Notes under the pieces: generated by a model
Seen by the model: the letters and a program-made list of their open reading frames with translations, nothing else
Told to the model about the DNA's origin: nothing
The model's database searches: none
Shown here: positions 30,176 to 30,594 of the stretch, one piece after another
Layout of the letters: every line of letters begins with the position of its first letter
Position numbering within the stretch: the first letter of the stretch is position 1
Assembly: GCA_046344715.1 (NCBI GenBank)
Contig: JBKDKX010000003.1
Location: 1 to 30,594, forward strand
Reading direction: 5' to 3'
Source: CAZAQK01 sp046344715
Lineage (GTDB): Bacteria > Pseudomonadota > Alphaproteobacteria > Rickettsiales > SXRF01
DNA: 30,594 nucleotides
Position numbers and translations under genes: made by a program

Positions 30176-30594
30176 AGCGGATTAACACGCGGCGTATCAA
30201 GGCAAAATATAGCTATTCGATTCAAGAGTTAACGGAAGTTCTTAACCGTTGTCCCAACACTATTCTTGGCTGGATAAAGAATGAGGGACTACAGCGTAAT
30301 GAGGGTATTTACCCCTATATGTTACGTGGTGAAGTGGTTATCGCATTTCTTAAGGCTCGTAGGTTAAGAAACAGCATTACACTACGACTAGCTGAATTTC
30401 GTTGCCCAAAATGCCGAGCCGCACGAAGTGCAAAAGGCGGGGTTGCCATCTTTCACAAACACCGCTCAAAGACATTCTTGCTTAAAGCAAAATGTGCCAC
30501 TTGCGGCGGCAAAATCTGCAAAATTATTTCACATAAAAATCTTCCAGAAATCCAGAAACTCTTTGCCATTCATACGCTGCATGAATCGGCATTA
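30172..30594 (+). CDS. HTH and zinc-ribbon protein, partial at window end
   Basis: At least 141 codons are open to the end of the window, so the 3' end is missing. The N-terminal part (about 12-40) has a helix-turn-helix-like segment (YSIQELTEVLNRCPNTILGW). The middle (about 82-125) holds two cysteine pairs, CPKC and CATC, typical of a zinc ribbon, with a final Cys in GGKIC. It is strongly basic, consistent with nucleic acid binding. The start overlaps the AlpA-like stop, so it belongs to the early operon of the integrative element. I do not recognise a named family. A regulator or a recombination helper are both possible. Confidence 0.75.
   Translation, partial: MKRINTRRIKAKYSYSIQELTEVLNRCPNTILGWIKNEGLQRNEGIYPYMLRGEVVIAFLKARRLRNSITLRLAEFRCPKCRAARSAKGGVAIFHKHRSKTFLLKAKCATCGGKICKIISHKNLPEIQKLFAIHTLHESAL

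Overview
The window looks like chromosomal DNA of an alphaproteobacterium with a microaerobic or facultatively anaerobic life. The evidence is a complete cbb3 oxidase locus in the order ccoN-O-Q-P-G-H-I-S, a SigF/NrsF-type (DUF1109) ECF sigma and anti-sigma pair, a DUF465 protein, a Crp/Fnr regulator, and at least three good FNR-type boxes. Taxonomy is inferred from gene content only; no rRNA gene is present.

Layout. (1) 85-10820, + strand: nine tightly packed genes encoding two universal stress proteins, a P2-type cation ATPase, an ExoD-family membrane protein, a CPA2 cation/proton antiporter with a TrkA-N domain, a voltage-sensor type potassium channel with a zinc ribbon, an acetate kinase fused to a PduL phosphotransacylase, enoyl-ACP reductase FabI and a MaoC-type hydratase. 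This resembles a low-oxygen survival module: substrate-level ATP from acyl-CoA, ion homeostasis and acyl metabolism. (2) 10867-11576: a perfect FNR box drives a cytochrome b561 gene with a one-base frameshift in a T7 run, followed by a signal-peptide gene cut off after 33 codons. (3) 11577-12437: remnant of a foreign segment, with a 3'-truncated hypothetical gene at one end and a 3' tRNA-Ser fragment (att-like) at the other. (4) 12438-14264: structured non-coding DNA, a DUF1905 gene, then the ECF sigma factor and its DUF1109 anti-sigma partner. (5) 14282-16830: a bufferin-type RiPP operon, made of a secreted precursor with six C-x-G-K repeats, a DUF692 (MNIO) enzyme fused to its DUF2063 partner, and a DoxX protein. 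It is preceded by an exact match to the SigF promoter GTAACC-N16-CGAA. (6) 17208-19365: a Crp/Fnr regulator with a three-cysteine tail, a Gly/Cys-rich protein resembling host-attachment proteins, OmpW, and a DUF465 protein, with an FNR box between the last two. (7) 19362-27393, - strand: the cbb3 oxidase and assembly operon, led by a TauE/SafE-like membrane protein and an FNR box. (8) 27530-30594: tRNA-Phe followed by the left end of an integrative element (P4-type integrase, XRE repressor, ImmA/IrrE peptidase, AlpA-like regulator, and an HTH plus zinc-ribbon protein running off the end).

Two themes tie the window together. The first is oxygen limitation: FNR boxes at cytochrome b561, ompW/DUF465 and the cco operon, with a Crp/Fnr regulator in the same window. 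The second is copper: a predicted copper-binding RiPP system under an ECF sigma factor lies a few kilobases from a copper-dependent oxidase and its copper-export ATPase CcoI. The most novel-looking items are the C-x-G-K precursor with a fused MNIO/DUF2063 enzyme, the AckA-PduL fusion, the Crp/Fnr protein with C-terminal cysteines, and the shared operator of the integrative element.
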